Source of the DNA: Daedaleopsis sinensis | Lineage: Eukaryota > Basidiomycota > Agaricomycetes > Polyporales > Polyporaceae | Reading direction: 5' to 3' | Length of the DNA: 64,000 nucleotides | Assembly (NCBI GenBank): GCA_033807695.1 | Contig: CM066306.1 | Coordinates: 3,100,001 to 3,164,000, forward strand | Shown here: piece after piece, positions 22,472 to 34,254 of the stretch | Layout of the letters: each line of letters starts with the position of its first letter | Position numbering within the stretch: the stretch's first letter is position 1 | Program-made: the position numbers and the translations under genes | The notes under the pieces: model-generated | Told to the model about the DNA's origin: nothing | Seen by the model: the letters and a program-made list of their open reading frames with translations, nothing else | Databases searched by the model: none

Positions 22472-23896
22472 ATGACCACACGGCAGGATATCCTTGGTGG
22501 CCTCCACCCAGAGGAGATTTTCTGGCGCGATCGTTATGACTGGCTCAAACAACGCGGTTATACGCTGCGTGTCCGGTACACGCCTGACTGGGTACCGTCT
22601 TGGAAGGGTACGAAAAAGATGAACCTAGAAGTTGAAGACGGATTGGGCCAGATGGTACGGTCACAAGAGCTCCCTGGTATACTCACCTTGATCACGTTCT
22701 TACGACGACCATCTAGTTTGACCAAGTGATGGATGCGGTACGCCAATCCGATGGAGAGGTGGTCGTTCTCAAGCGGGTTTCGAAAGTGGTCCATCCCGAT
22801 GAAGCCCTTATTGGCCAATACCTCTCTTCGCCGCCCTTGTCCGACGACCCACAGAATCATTGCTGCCCCATTCTCGACGTTCTCGACGATCCTCTCGACA
22901 AAGATATCCACATTCTAGTCATGCCTCTCCTGAGACCATATGATAACCCGGCCATGAACACAGTAGGCGAGGCCGTCGCGTTTTTCCGGCAGGCCTTCGA
23001 GGTAACTATCTTTGTCGCGTTCTGTTTGATACGGCTACTCACGTCCTCGGCTAGGGTTTGCTTTTCATGCACAAGCATCACGTAGCTCATCGGTGCGTAC
23101 GCTTCTCTATTCGGTGCTCTGATATGCACTCAATCTTTGACAGTGACTGCATGAATTTGAACATCATGATGGACCCTCATCCTATGTATCCCGAGCTCTA
23201 CCACTTCGTCATGATCGATGAGAGACGTGATTTCCGTGGAAGAGCTTCTCATTACTCAAGGACGCGGCGCCCCTGCAAGTACTACTGGACTGACTTTGGT
23301 CTGTCACATCGGTACGATCCCGCTGAGACAAATCCCTTGGAGTATCCCATCTTTGGCGGCGACCGAACGGTTCCGGAATTCCTGGAAGACGAGCTCATTC
23401 CTCGGAATCCGTTTCACACGGATGTATACTACCTCGGAAATCTCATCAGAGAGGACTTCATTCAAGTTAGTCACTCGTGCCCCCCTGCGATCGCGCTGAT
23501 ATATATATAAATACGGCTGACTCACAGGCGTACTCGAATCTCACTTTCATGTACCTCCTTGTCGTCTCTATGGTGAAGAAGGAGCCTGATCAGCGTCCTA
23601 CTATGGAAGATGCCGTGCGCGAGTTGGACAATGCTCTGTCCAAGCTCTCATGGTGGAAGCTGCGTGCGCGACTACGCAGACGCAAGGACGACGGCGTCAT
23701 CAATTTCTTGAAGGACGTCCAACATATCTTCCGCACCGCATTCTACATTCTCACCTTCCGACCTGCTGTTCCTATGCCCTCCGCGGTCTCGAAAAAGAGC
23801 GACGGTCAGCGTGCGCGAACGCCGAAGATCTTCGGGGCATTAGCCCGTTACCTGCCATTTCGCAAGCAGTCATCTCATCCGGGTTCTTCTCAATAA
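22472..23896 (+). CDS. Protein kinase-like protein, family member 6
   Basis: The only complete family member on the plus strand. It starts MTTRQDILGGLHPEEIFWRD, followed by GYTLRVRYTPDWVPSW. An intron ending CTAG joins GLGQM to FDQVMDAVRQSDGE. VVVLKRV holds the N-lobe lysine and LVMPLL the hinge. GLLFMHKHHVAHR is split from DCMNLN by the intron at about 23094-23143, giving HRD....N. YYWTDFGLS has an intact DFG, HTDVYYLGNLI is helix F, and PDQRPTMED is in the C-lobe. It ends in a basic tail (KSDGQRARTPK). Key catalytic residues are present; substrate and localisation are unknown. Its N-terminal signature is closest to the fragment at the left edge. Confidence 0.83.
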
Positions 23897-24537
23897 TCTC
23901 GCTCGTATGTCACTCGTGCTCATTTTGCTATGTTGTGGATGCTGTCGCCGGTGCATGTAGTCCACGTGCTCTCTAAGTAATCTGATAGGCTTTTTGGTTT
24001 GCTGTTGTCCTCTACTAGTTCTCCTAATTATACCGCCCCATCCCCATCTTGGACAGCAGTCTATGCGGTTGCCCCGTATCGTGTGTTGTCCAAGTTCGAA
24101 CATGGACCGACCATCGGATACAATGAATGGATACAAAAAGCGTATTTTGTCAGGGCGCCCGTCTTGGCACTTCTTGTTGTCAACGTCTCCGAGAGCGACG
24201 GGGTGACAGGCCTAGGCTAGCATTCCCAGTAGTGTGTACGTACGAGCGGCGCACGCCGGTCTATTTGCGGTCTGGCTAGTTTCCATACGCACACAATGAG
24301 AAGGCGGCTGAGCGCTGCGCCCAGCCGGTGGTGACTCGATAGGACTCGATGTTCCCAAACCACCCAATTCGTCTCTCACACCATTGTCCAGATGTTCTAT
24401 CTGTAACGCGCTTGCCACAGGCTGTGGGACGGCGATGGAAAGAACCTCTCCGGACTCCAGATAATATATCAGCGACCGCCACTGGCAGATACCTGAAACT
24501 TCACCCTACGAGGAACACTTCATCCACCCTCGTCGAC
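23897..24537. other. Intergenic, no gene recognised
   Basis: About 640 bases of 3' flank and promoter between two plus-strand genes. No supported feature. Confidence 0.45.
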
Positions 24538-25042
24538 ATGCCCGACGCCATCGTCCGGTCTCCCAGCCCCGTGGTCATATCCACCGACGAACTACATGCG
24601 TTCTCTAAGTTCTTCCAGCGCGTGAGGCCGGTGATCGAATACCTCGAAAGGGATAAGGATCAGGGGAAGCTGCCGCCGCAACTTCGCGTGCTCCTCGAGA
24701 ACAACGCCGAATGCGAGCTGACTCCAAGTGCCGTGACGCACCTCTTGGAGGAGTGTGTGCCCCCCCCCCCCCCCCAAATCCACTTGGCCTGTCTATCAAG
24801 TCGCTGATACTTTGCGACGAATACTACAGGACAAACATCCCTGCCAATATGATGGCCGACGTCGCTGCGCTCGCTGAGGACGCTGAACGCAGTCTGAAGT
24901 GGGAGCAGGACTGTAAGGCGTTTTACGCCCTGGTGATCGCCGCCACTGTGAGTGCTCCTGTCGCGGCGAGGACGAAGACCTCAGTCTGACTGCCTGCGAG
25001 CAGGGTGGGGCCAAGTCCGCTTCCTCGGGACCCAAGACGTGA
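24538..25042 (+). CDS. Small hypothetical protein with a C16 tract in a likely intron
   Basis: Start MPDAIVRSPSPVVISTDELH at 24538. The first exon is open to LTPSAVTHLLEEC. A 16-base C run follows, then SLILCDEYYRTNIPANMMAD and SLKWEQDCKAFYALVIAAT. A GTGAGT donor joins this to GGAKSASSGPKT with stop at 25042. Removing about 46 bases around the C run as an intron keeps phase, although the donor (GTGCCC) is poor. The product would be about 135 residues, helical and acidic in the middle. No family recognised. Alternatively the tract lies in coding sequence and shifts the frame. Confidence 0.5.
24760..24775 (+). repeat. C16 homopolymer
   Basis: Sixteen consecutive C residues, by far the longest mononucleotide run noticed in the window. 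It lies at the junction of two exon-like pieces of the small hypothetical gene. Confidence 0.95.
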
Positions 25043-25782
25043 ACTTGAATATGATCAACGGGCGCCGCGCGAGGAGTTGAACTCCATCATCATGTTGTAC
25101 CAAGTACTACTTAGTAGTAGGATCCCGGGCCTCAGGCTGCCATGTAAAACACCCTACCGGTCTCACCAGTTATTATCAGTGACATACACTAACAAGATGA
25201 GCATAGCAAAATATCACGCACCATAGTAACCATGAATCATTGCCTCCATATGTAGTAGCAGTGACTTTTCCTACTACTTAAATGTTGAGATCTACATTTG
25301 TACACTCGGACAAGCAAGCACAAACACCACAGCACCTTTCTGCGAACAACTTGACATTCAAGAGTCAACGATCATGACGACGCGCACACCTCCTTGCTGT
25401 TTCATCTATGGTTATATCCAAGCCTTAGTCTACCATCTCAGCTGTGTGGGCGCACCAGGACTATCGAAGGTTGCAGAGGATTGACAGTGGAATCGTACCG
25501 TGACTCGGACGGACGAACTTATCTTGCATGAACAGCGCGTATGATACCCATAATACCCATCGAGGATCGTACATTGGCCAGTGCTTACTCACCTTAACAT
25601 CTAGACATAATTCCCTACAATTTCGCCGAGAAAACCCGATCATCATGCATATGGAGAGTTATCAGCATACAACATCAATTAAGCTGCGGAGTCCGCCTAA
25701 CCTACAGACAGAAGACCCAGAAGTACAGGAAGAGCACATCGGGCGCGAGACCGGAAAGCACGAGAGGCAAGAGACGGGAGCG
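25043..25782. other. Convergent 3' region, no gene recognised
   Basis: About 740 bases, AT-richer than the neighbouring genes, between a plus-strand and a minus-strand stop codon. Only short frames. Confidence 0.45.
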
Positions 25783-28700
25783 TCAAGCAGCCTGGAAGCC
25801 AAGCACGGGGCTCAACCAGCTCTCGAAGTCCTCCTCCTTCGCGGGGCTGCCCGTCACCTTGAGCGCGCGCAGCAGGATGCGGTACGTGCCGTTCGGGATC
25901 GCCGTCCCGTTCGCGAACTTGTTCGAGATCGAGAGCTCGTTGAACCCGGTGCCGTCCTGTAAACAAGCCGGCCAATCAGTCATGAGTACGTCCAGGGGTC
26001 GGAGGAGAGAGGGGGGACGTACATCGACCTCAGAGTTGCGCGGCTGGAAGTTGGCCTCGAAGAGCACGCCGAGCGTCTTCACCTTCGCAAACGTGCCCGA
26101 CGACGTAGGCCACCCCCACGGGAAGCTGAACAGATCGCGCTCGAGGACATGCCTCTCGTCCGCGTCCGCCTCGCGCGAGCTGAGCGTCGTCGTGATCTTC
26201 AAGTTCGGGTCCACGAGGTCGAAGCGCACCTTCGCGGTGCCGAAGTTGAGGCGCGAAATGAGCGAGGGGAAGTTCCCGTTTGCGAACGTGAAGTTCGCGG
26301 GGCCGTTTATAAACTTGCCCGCCGCGTCGACGAGCGAGGGCAGCTTCGTGCCAAAGAACACGTCCGTGTTGTCGACGACGGGCACGTCCTTGAGCGCCGC
26401 GGCCGCGCCGAGGTAGGTCACGTGGTAGCTCTCCTGCGCGTTCGCGACCTCGAGGAAGCCGGAGAAGACGGGCACTTGCGCCGCGGGGAGCCCGCGCGGC
26501 GGCGTGATGAGCACGCTGACGAGCTGCGAGTGTCCCGGGGAGACAGTGAAAGACTTGGGGAAAAAGTTCACGGATGCAGCTGTGGAGGAGAGGGGAATGG
26601 GACCGAGCGCGGGGCGGCTGTTGTTCTGTGGTGGTTGCAGTCGGTGATCAGCGGTCAAAAACTAGGGCTTAGCATAGGGCAATCAGGAACTTACAGCCTG
26701 AATGGTCAAAGCAGTACCCGCGGGGAAGTGAGAGATCTTGAAGCTCTTCTGTGTCTTGCCGTTGTTCTTGACCGTGAAGGTGTGGCTAGTGGCGCATCAG
26801 CAACGTTCTATCGCCCAAGCACGGCACTCGAAGAAGGAACTCACAGGCTATTGAAGTGAGCGGTGTCGTTGGTGATGAGCTCAGAGGGCGACACGAAGAC
26901 CTCGCCGTGGATCGCGTTGAACGCGTTGATCAAACCCGAGCCCTGCTGAGTGACAGTCTGGATCGGGTCGCTGTCCGTGTGGCTCGAAGGCACGCGCTGC
27001 GCAGTCGTCTCGAACAGCGTGCGTGCGCTACGTCCAACCGAGGCCTCAGTGCCCTTGGCCTGGAACAGGAGCGCCGAGACACCTGCGACGAACGGCGTAG
27101 CCATGGACGTGCCCGAGAGCACCGCGAACGAGCCGAGGGGAACGGGGAAGGTCGAGAGGATGTTCCCGCCGGGCGCAGAGACGGCGGGCTTGAAGAAGAA
27201 GTCGTTCGTCGGGCCGAAGGTCGAGAAGTCGGACATGAGGCCGCCCTCGGGGCTGGGGAAGTTAGTGCTGCCACCCTCCTGAGGGAAGGAGAGGGTAACG
27301 GGAGCGCCCGCAGCGAACTCGTTTACGAGCTGCTCGTCATTCAGCGATGAGTCTCTCGGATACAGCGTATGAAGCTGCAGTGTGACTTACGAAGACACCA
27401 TCCTGGGCCTGGATGAGGGCAGCCGTGAAGTTGCCTACCTCGATACCGGCGAAGCCATTACCGTTGCTACCGAGAACATAAGTAGTTGGCCAGGAAGTTG
27501 AGGCATAGAATTTACATACTCGTAGATGAGGGTGAGCTGCGCACCCTTCGCAGCGACGTTCGTCAATTTCTGGACCTAAACAGATAGAGTCAGTTGACAA
27601 CTCGTCTCGACCTGCTACAATATATTGGCACTTACGAAGGAGCAAGTGCCACGGCGAACGACGACGACGAACTTGGACAGATCAGGGGTACTGTCGGGAA
27701 GGGGGTTGCAGGCATCGTCAGCGACAGTGGTGTCGTTGCTGGTCGCGAAAACGGGAAGGGTGTCAGTGATCTTGAACGGCAGCGCCCTGAAGTACGTGAT
27801 CGGGGCGTGGTCGACACCGTGGACGGTCGCGTTCTGCAGGGGGACGATGGTGTTCTCGACACTTCCAACGGAGATTGCGCTGATGGCGTTTCCGGGACTG
27901 GAGGTGTACCACGAACCGACGGATCCGTCGTTGCCTGTGGGGAAGGCAGTGCGAGATGATAGATCAGTACGTGCTCTGCCCGACAGTGATAGCCTTGCAC
28001 AACGATCAACGCACCTGCGGCGATCGTTACGATACGGCCGGTGTCAGCAATTCTGCTCGCAAGAACAGAGCTGGAACTCTCAGTCCACCCGTCGGAGCCG
28101 CCTAGGGACAACGTCAGGATATGGTTCTCATCACGGACAGCCTGGAGCAGTGCCTCGATGATGACTGCAAGGCGATCACATGGTCAGTCTTTCCCATCGT
28201 TAACAAGGGACGTGATGGGTGCTCACTGTCGTCAGAGACGGTTCCGCTGCAACCAAAGATCCTGTATGCGTTGATGGAAGCCTCAAACGCAACACCGCTG
28301 ATGTTGAACGCGTTGGTGGGGTCGGCGCCGATGATACCCTAGTATTGCGCATGAGATGTTGCTCTACTCGCACTTATGTAGTCGCTGACTCACCGCAACA
28401 TGAGTACCGTGACCATTGCACTGATCCAAGGGGTTGTTATCTGGAACCGGTGTGTTCGTTCCTGCATAACGGTGTTAATAGTACATTCACGTCGCCAATA
28501 AGTTTGAAGCACCATCTAAGAGGTGAAGTCAGTATACCGCTCGGAAGAATACGTGGTGAATCCATACTATATGCGTCACCGACGAAGTCGTGTCCGCCAA
28601 TGACCTTGTGGCCGGGACCGAAGGCGCCGCCGAGGGCGGGATGGGTGAAATCGATGCCTTACGGGAGCAGAAGGAAATGAGGTTTCAAGCGACGGGCCAA

Positions 28701-29624
28701 GGCAGGAGGTCGCATACCAGTGTCAATACTGGTCAAACAAAGTCAGAATGACGTCAGATAGACATGTTCACGCAAGACACTCACATCCCGATCTTGATAC
28801 CCTTGCCAGTGATGTCCTGCGCGTGCAGCTTGTCCACACCCTGTCGTACGTGAGACGGAGTCAGTATGAATGGACGCGAGAGCTGCGCTTGCGCAAGAAA
28901 GTAATCCGATACTCACCGTCATGGTGTGTGTGGACTGCAAGTCCGCGGGAATCTGGGGGTCATCTGCACCGGTGACAGTGTGCTGCTTCGCAGGTCTGAC
29001 CACTTCCTGTGAATCTCCTAGACGCACGGTGCGAGGAAAGTTTGCACGTACTTTGGGGCTGGGATGAGAACAACCGGACGGATGGCCTTCACTCCGGGAA
29101 TGTCAAGTACTTTTGCGGCATCCTAGGAAGACCATGAGGCGTTGAGTCTCTCGCACGCAGTGACAGCGCGCAATGCGGACGCGACCTACATCCTGGTTCT
29201 ATATCGAGCGACACGCATGAGCGTGAATAGCAGTGGGAGACGCGGACATATAGTGGACTTACGTCCAGAGTGAGCACGGAACCGAAGAAGAGGCCCGGCT
29301 CGTTGAACTCTTTGTCGACCTTGAAGCCGAGGTCCCTCTTGCGCAGGGAGTCATAGAAGATTTCGTGGGCCTGTCGTCCGAGTTGAATCTCGTGCCCGGG
29401 GTCGGGTCGTGGGGAGGAGGAGCACTCACCGAACGCGTCTCGAGCCCGCGCTTTACGGTGGGTATATCGTTTGCGTTGTTTACTTCGACGATGAATTTGT
29501 TAGGGAGCGTGTTGCCGAAGCCGGTAGTGGTACGGGAAAGAGAGTCTGTGGAAAACTTGGCCGCGAAGGCTGCGCCGGTTGCGGCGAGAAGGGGAAGGAA
29601 AACGGAAGCCATCGTCGGGGCCAT
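25783..29624 (-). CDS. Secreted subtilisin-like serine protease (S8), PA and Fn3-like domains
   Basis: Many-exon gene. The N-terminus MAPTMASVFLPLLAATGAAF is a signal peptide, followed by an inhibitor-type propeptide (NKFIVEVNNANDIPTVKRGL). The catalytic triad is complete. Asp is in IKIGIIDTGIDFTHPALGG, split by introns near 28720-28790. His is in GHGTHVA near 28400. Ser is in LSGTSMATPFVAG near 27081-27122. A protease-associated insert (VRRGTCSF, then GIEVGNFTAALIQAQDG) sits between His and Ser. The C-terminal half (SVNFFPKSFTVSPGHSQLV onward) resembles the Fn3-like domain of cucumisin and vpr-type subtilases. It probably degrades extracellular protein during nutrition. Start could instead be the ATG at 29612. 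Confidence 0.9.
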
Positions 29625-31471
29625 GGTGGAGAAGGAGAAGGCGGGGGGGATGCACACCGCGACAGTGTTGGAGAAAGTCCGTTCATGATGCGGGGTCTTA
29701 AGTAGGTCTTCTTTCGGCGCATCTGCCAGTCCGAGTCCAAGTCCGTCACGAAGGGAAGCTGTCGGGGCTAGCGCGTTATCGTCGGGAAGAGAAGCACATG
29801 CAGACGTGCGACCAGCGCCCGCTCCCTCGGGCTCGCGGAGTTCGGGCGGCGGTTCATGATTTCTGTTGCTACTCCCTGCTACAGCCTCCTCATCCCTCCT
29901 AGGCCTCGATTTCTCTCCTTCTCTCCTCCATCCGTGTGACTGTCCATGATTGTGGCAGGACAAGGAGACAGTTCGGGACTGGCCTTGGCGGAGACTCGCT
30001 GATCCACGAGCGCAATGTCTTCATTCGGGTTCGGTCGTGTGGTCGATAAATCGATAACATGCAGTGCACCTGGTCCTCACACAACCCACACGTTACAGTC
30101 TGAAACATCCCTGCTTGGGCGCGGGATTGAAAGACAGACGGGTAATACTAACATAGCGCATTGCTCAAAGGCACGACTCACGAGTATCACCATCAATATG
30201 GCGTGATTGCAGCATACGCCGCATCGACGGGGGGACCGTCGCGGCGTCACTCTGTACCCAGGGTAGTCAGGGGTAGTCGAAGAATACGGTGACTCGGAGG
30301 AACTCGAGGTCCGAGATTCGAGAAGGCCTGACAGTCTGAGGATTCAAAGATTCGGTTCGCGTGGGTAAAGCCAAGGTTTGAAGCAGCTGTACATGTCACT
30401 ATCAGGTCACTATTCCCTCCGACGGGAGTACATAGCGCGTCAGCTCGCAATTTACTCGTGATATCTACTCATATGTGTACGCAGATGGAAACACCTACTT
30501 ACTACTAATACTATCAAGGACAGAAACGAGATATTTGATTTTGAGGAAGTAGTGTCGAGAAGAGTTCGAACATGAAGAGAATCGAGAAGTGAAATGTTGA
30601 ATATATATATATAGATTCTGCAGTACTGACCGGGACCGGAGTGGATCTCAACATTTGGTTCTATAACAGAGTCCGGATCTCCCTTAGGCACACGATGAGG
30701 ACATATAGTATACTGAACGGGGGATGGACATTGGACGGTCCTTAACACAGCTGTCCGGCTTTTAGCACCGAGAGGTTATGGTTGCGTTCTCAGTTTATTG
30801 CACAAGCTCTCGAGACAGCCGCTAACATTGAATTCATCGTTCATAACCAACGTTAACGTCAACTCGGAAAATGAAAGCACGAGCACTATATCTGTTCAAC
30901 AACGGCGATCTGCAACAGGATGAACGAAGTAGCACCGCAATCTATGCATGCGTGCATGGACGACGAAAGGTATGCGTGGATAACTCGGACACTGCGGATC
31001 ATGATAAGTATTGCCTGTTGGAATCTGGTCAGCATACAACGCGCAACAGTTCTTCGAAAGGTTCGTCGACGAATTCCGAACCGCCCTATACGTGTTGCAA
31101 ACTGGGCTGCACCGCACGAAAACACATGGAGGAACGGATCCGGATGTACGATCGGAGAGTATGACGTCGGTGACCAAAGGTTCCACAGCTGGCACCAGCC
31201 TCCCGCTCTCACCGTAACGAGGAGGCCGCCCTCCAGGTCACCGAGCAAATACGGCCAGCCGCACACCTCCTGAGCGGAGATCCCAATGGCCATGACATCG
31301 TTCCGTCTCCCCGATCTGGGATGCACGTATAGAGAGGGCAGCCTCTCCGTCAGCCTCGCTCTGCGCAACCGTATAAACCATACTCACCCGGGCTTTTCCT
31401 TGACACTTTCCCTCTTCCTGCAACACGTGCGTGAACGACCCTCTGATAACCCCCCTCCCCCTCCCCGAACC
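29625..31471. other. Long divergent intergenic region
   Basis: About 1.85 kb between the protease (leftward) and the cupin gene (rightward). It contains a short (TA)n run near 30600-30614 and short frames on both strands around 30.9-31.2 kb without motifs. A C-rich patch lies directly before the cupin ATG. Confidence 0.45.
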
Positions 31472-32328
31472 ATGTTCCGCCTCTCCCAAACCACGACCAC
31501 GACCGCGACGACCGCCGCCGCCGCTCACGCAGCGCCCCGCCGCAAGACCGTGTTCCTGCACCGCATCCCGTCGCACACCCATATTCACCCTCAGACCATG
31601 ACCACTTTCAGGCCGAACACCGAGCCCCCGAAGACCGTCGCGATCTTCCGGAACATCTACCAGCTCGCGTCCGAGAGCGAGAAGTTCAGGCGCGTGCTGT
31701 GGACAGGGCGCGACAGCCAGGTGAGCACGCCCGTCTGCTTCCTAATTTCCAAGCATCTTGATTTCACCTCGCATTGCAGCTCGTGATCATGACCGTGCCG
31801 GTTGGAGGCGAAATTGGCGAGGTGAGCGCCCTCCTCGGATTCAGGGGACTATGTGCGCTCACGCTTGCATACAGGAAACCCATTCGGTCGACCAGCACCT
31901 CAATTTCCTCTCGGGCACGGGGCAGGCCATCATCGACGGCAGTCGGGTATGTGGAATCTATCGCATCAGGGATCCTATACCGACCATATGCATAGAAGGA
32001 GGCTATTAAGCCCGGAGACATCGTCATCGTTCCTGCGGGCACTTTGCACAACGTCAGTCTCGATGCTTCGTTCGTGAATTCTCGGTGCTCACTCGCCTTC
32101 ATGTAATGTAATAGTTCAAGAACACTGGGCCCACTCCCCTGATAATTTCCACAGTGAGTAGGTTGGATGACGCTCACCGGTTTGGACTGACATCTATGTC
32201 AGGTATATGCACCCGCTGAGCACAAGGCAGACACCGTGCACGACACTCTGGAGCAGGGCGAGAAACTGGAGGCCGAGGGCAAGGATGAGGCGCCTTCCTG
32301 GGCGAAGGATGTCCACAAGAATGAATGA
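31472..32328 (+). CDS. Single-domain cupin, possibly mitochondrially targeted
   Basis: Five or six exons. The core starts MTTFRPNTEPPKTVAIFRNI. The cupin motifs are split over exons: VPVGGEIGE, ETHSVDQHLNFLSGTG, AIIDGS, KPGDIVIVPAGTLHNFKNTG and PLIISTVYAPAEHKADTVH. This is the mannose-6-phosphate-isomerase-like cupin type common in fungi and bacteria. Its metal ligands (H, Q/H, E, H) are partly present; the reaction is not known. The upstream in-frame ATG at 31472 adds a 42-residue leader (MFRLSQTTTTTATTAAAAHA, then PRRKTVFLHR). This leader is basic, hydroxylated and acid-free, like a mitochondrial presequence. The ATG at 31598 would give the cytosolic form. Stop at 32328. Confidence 0.85.
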
Positions 32329-32500
32329 GCCGTGCACATATCCATATGGTATATCACCCTGCAGCATTAGCCTTCCTTAGCCTTCCGCACCGGACATTGT
32401 ATATGGATCCCTCTGTACTTTTATGAAGCCGATATATCCACCTAGCATCATCATGATGTACCGTTCGCGCATGAGACTTCCATCGGCCCTCACGGATGCC

Positions 32501-33382
32501 TCATGCCGAATCAGTGATGCCCTTCACGACGACGCCTTCGTCTTCGAGCAGGTGTTTTAGCCGGTGATCTTCGTGCATGGTGTGAATGTCATCCGAACCG
32601 CCCATAGAAATACCCTAAGCCCTCACAGGTAAGGAGGTATCTGACGACGAATATGCGGACTGGGCGACTCACCTTCAACAGAATGTTTGGGACCGTTCTC
32701 CGTCCGGTCAGTCTTGCAAGGATAGCTTGCAGCTGCGCGCCGTCCGAGCGGGTGTCGAGCTCCACGATGAACGGCTTCGGCTCCGTGTCGTACGTAGCCA
32801 GCAGCGCTTTCGCCCGCTTCGAGAACCTGCGCACACGCCGCCGCTCGCATGGGCACATCCAAACCACTCCGAGCTGAGGAGGCACACTCACGGGCAATAC
32901 GTCTTGCTGAACACGACCAGCGGGTGCTGCTCGTGCACGCGCTTCACGCGCGCCTCCCACTCCTCCGCCGACTGCCCGCCCTCCGCATACACGCGCAGAT
33001 CGACCGGCTTCGCGGGGTCGACGACCACGCGCCCCGCGCCCTCCACGCTGATCGCACGGTCGTCCCCGTCCCCGACTAGGCGCCGCTCGCTGTGCGCGAC
33101 GACGAAGTGCAGGAACGCGTCGATCTCGGGGATGTCCTTCAGCGCGCCCCCGCCCGCATACACGGCCGCCTTCGCCTGCGCGACGCGCCCCGCACGCGAG
33201 GAGTCCGGGGAGAAGCCGCCGAGGCCGATGTCCTTGAACGAGGGCGAGAGGGAGAGGAGGGCGGGCGCGCCGTACTGCGTGAGGTAGTAGACGGTGCCGA
33301 CGGTGAGGAGGGCGAGCATCCAGAGGATGCGTCGGCGGCGGTAGGGCGAGCCGGACCAGGGGCGGGCTGCTGCTGGCTTCAT
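32501..33382 (-). CDS. Membrane-anchored glutaredoxin
   Basis: Begins MKPAAARPWSGSPYRRRRIL and then a single hydrophobic helix (ILWMLALLTVGTVYYLT), which predicts a type II membrane protein of the secretory pathway, as in yeast Grx6/Grx7. A luminal linker of about 100 residues follows. The glutaredoxin fold starts at HPLVVFSKTYCP; the active site CPYS is interrupted by an intron near 32830-32890 (exon 2 resumes YSKRAK). The cis-proline motif is RRTVPNILLK. The glutathione-binding GISMGGSDDI lies in the last exon, which ends KGITDSA at 32501. It probably reduces glutathione mixed disulfides. Active site and localisation are read from sequence; the role is from family knowledge. Confidence 0.88.
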
Positions 33383-34254
33383 GCCGGGTAGAGTCAAGCG
33401 TACTCGGTGTTGGGGAATGTACTGGCACTGGGTGTTCACTTGTTTGAACTTGGTTATTGGGCTCAGCGACGTTGGCTAGAGCGTGGAGGGTGATACAGAG
33501 AAGCTTTCAGTGAAGGTCGTGGCAGAGAGTCATTTGGTCGATTCAAACGCTGAGGCCATGATGAGATGACTGCAGTGCGGCGGTAGCGAGGGGAAGCGCG
33601 TCTCTCTATAATAGTCTGTGACGCATTACGTCATCTTCTCCAAACTGATCGAGCCGGGGACAAATAGGCGCCTTTTGTTTCTGACTTGCATGCAGCGACT
33701 GGCTAGTTGCAGCTAGTTGCGAACGGTGAGCACATTCACCTCTAGCAAAACATTGGCATCGCTCAGCTTGGTGGCAGACAACTTGGAGACAACCGCAGGA
33801 CCGACAGTTCGCACTAATAGCTTCGACTCTTGGGACGACTCGAAAGGACGTGGGAGAGGTTTACGAATTCAACAGCGATGTCGATGAGAGCCACAAACCT
33901 AGCTAGAGTATGCATGATGGAAATTTGAAGACGCTTGCAACTTGTGACATGATTCAGCCGCCTCCACAATGTCTATCGATGTTGGACTCGAATGAAACTA
34001 TATATCGTGGATGCTCGTTAGAGGGCATATGTATTAGAACGAATTCTTACTGTCGAGGCCATATGCATTGCGTCCTAGAGATCGGTGGGTCAAACTTTTC
34101 TTAACCACCCGGATGTGAACCGCCCGTACAGTTATGGGCGTCTTCCCTTACCTGGACGACCTCGGGTGGCTGTACACGTCAGTGCCACGGCTAGGCTCTT
34201 TGCTTCACTCGCCATCGTCATCTGGATTGCTTTGCTGGATAGGGCTTCTTGTCC
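33383..34254. other. Divergent promoter region
   Basis: About 870 bases between the glutaredoxin and VPS8 genes. No further gene or repeat is supported. Confidence 0.45.

Noticed and set aside
24760..24775. C run as a programmed frameshift site
   Set aside because: A short phase-keeping intron explains the two frames more simply; kept only as a finding to verify.
26149..26859. Plus-strand frame of over 230 codons
   Set aside because: Antisense of the subtilisin-like protease C-terminal exons, which carry clear family motifs.
31011..31217. Short frame with RTALYVLQTGLH resembling the C-terminal tail of the kinase-like family
   Set aside because: The match covers only a few residues, with no upstream kinase motifs; probably chance.
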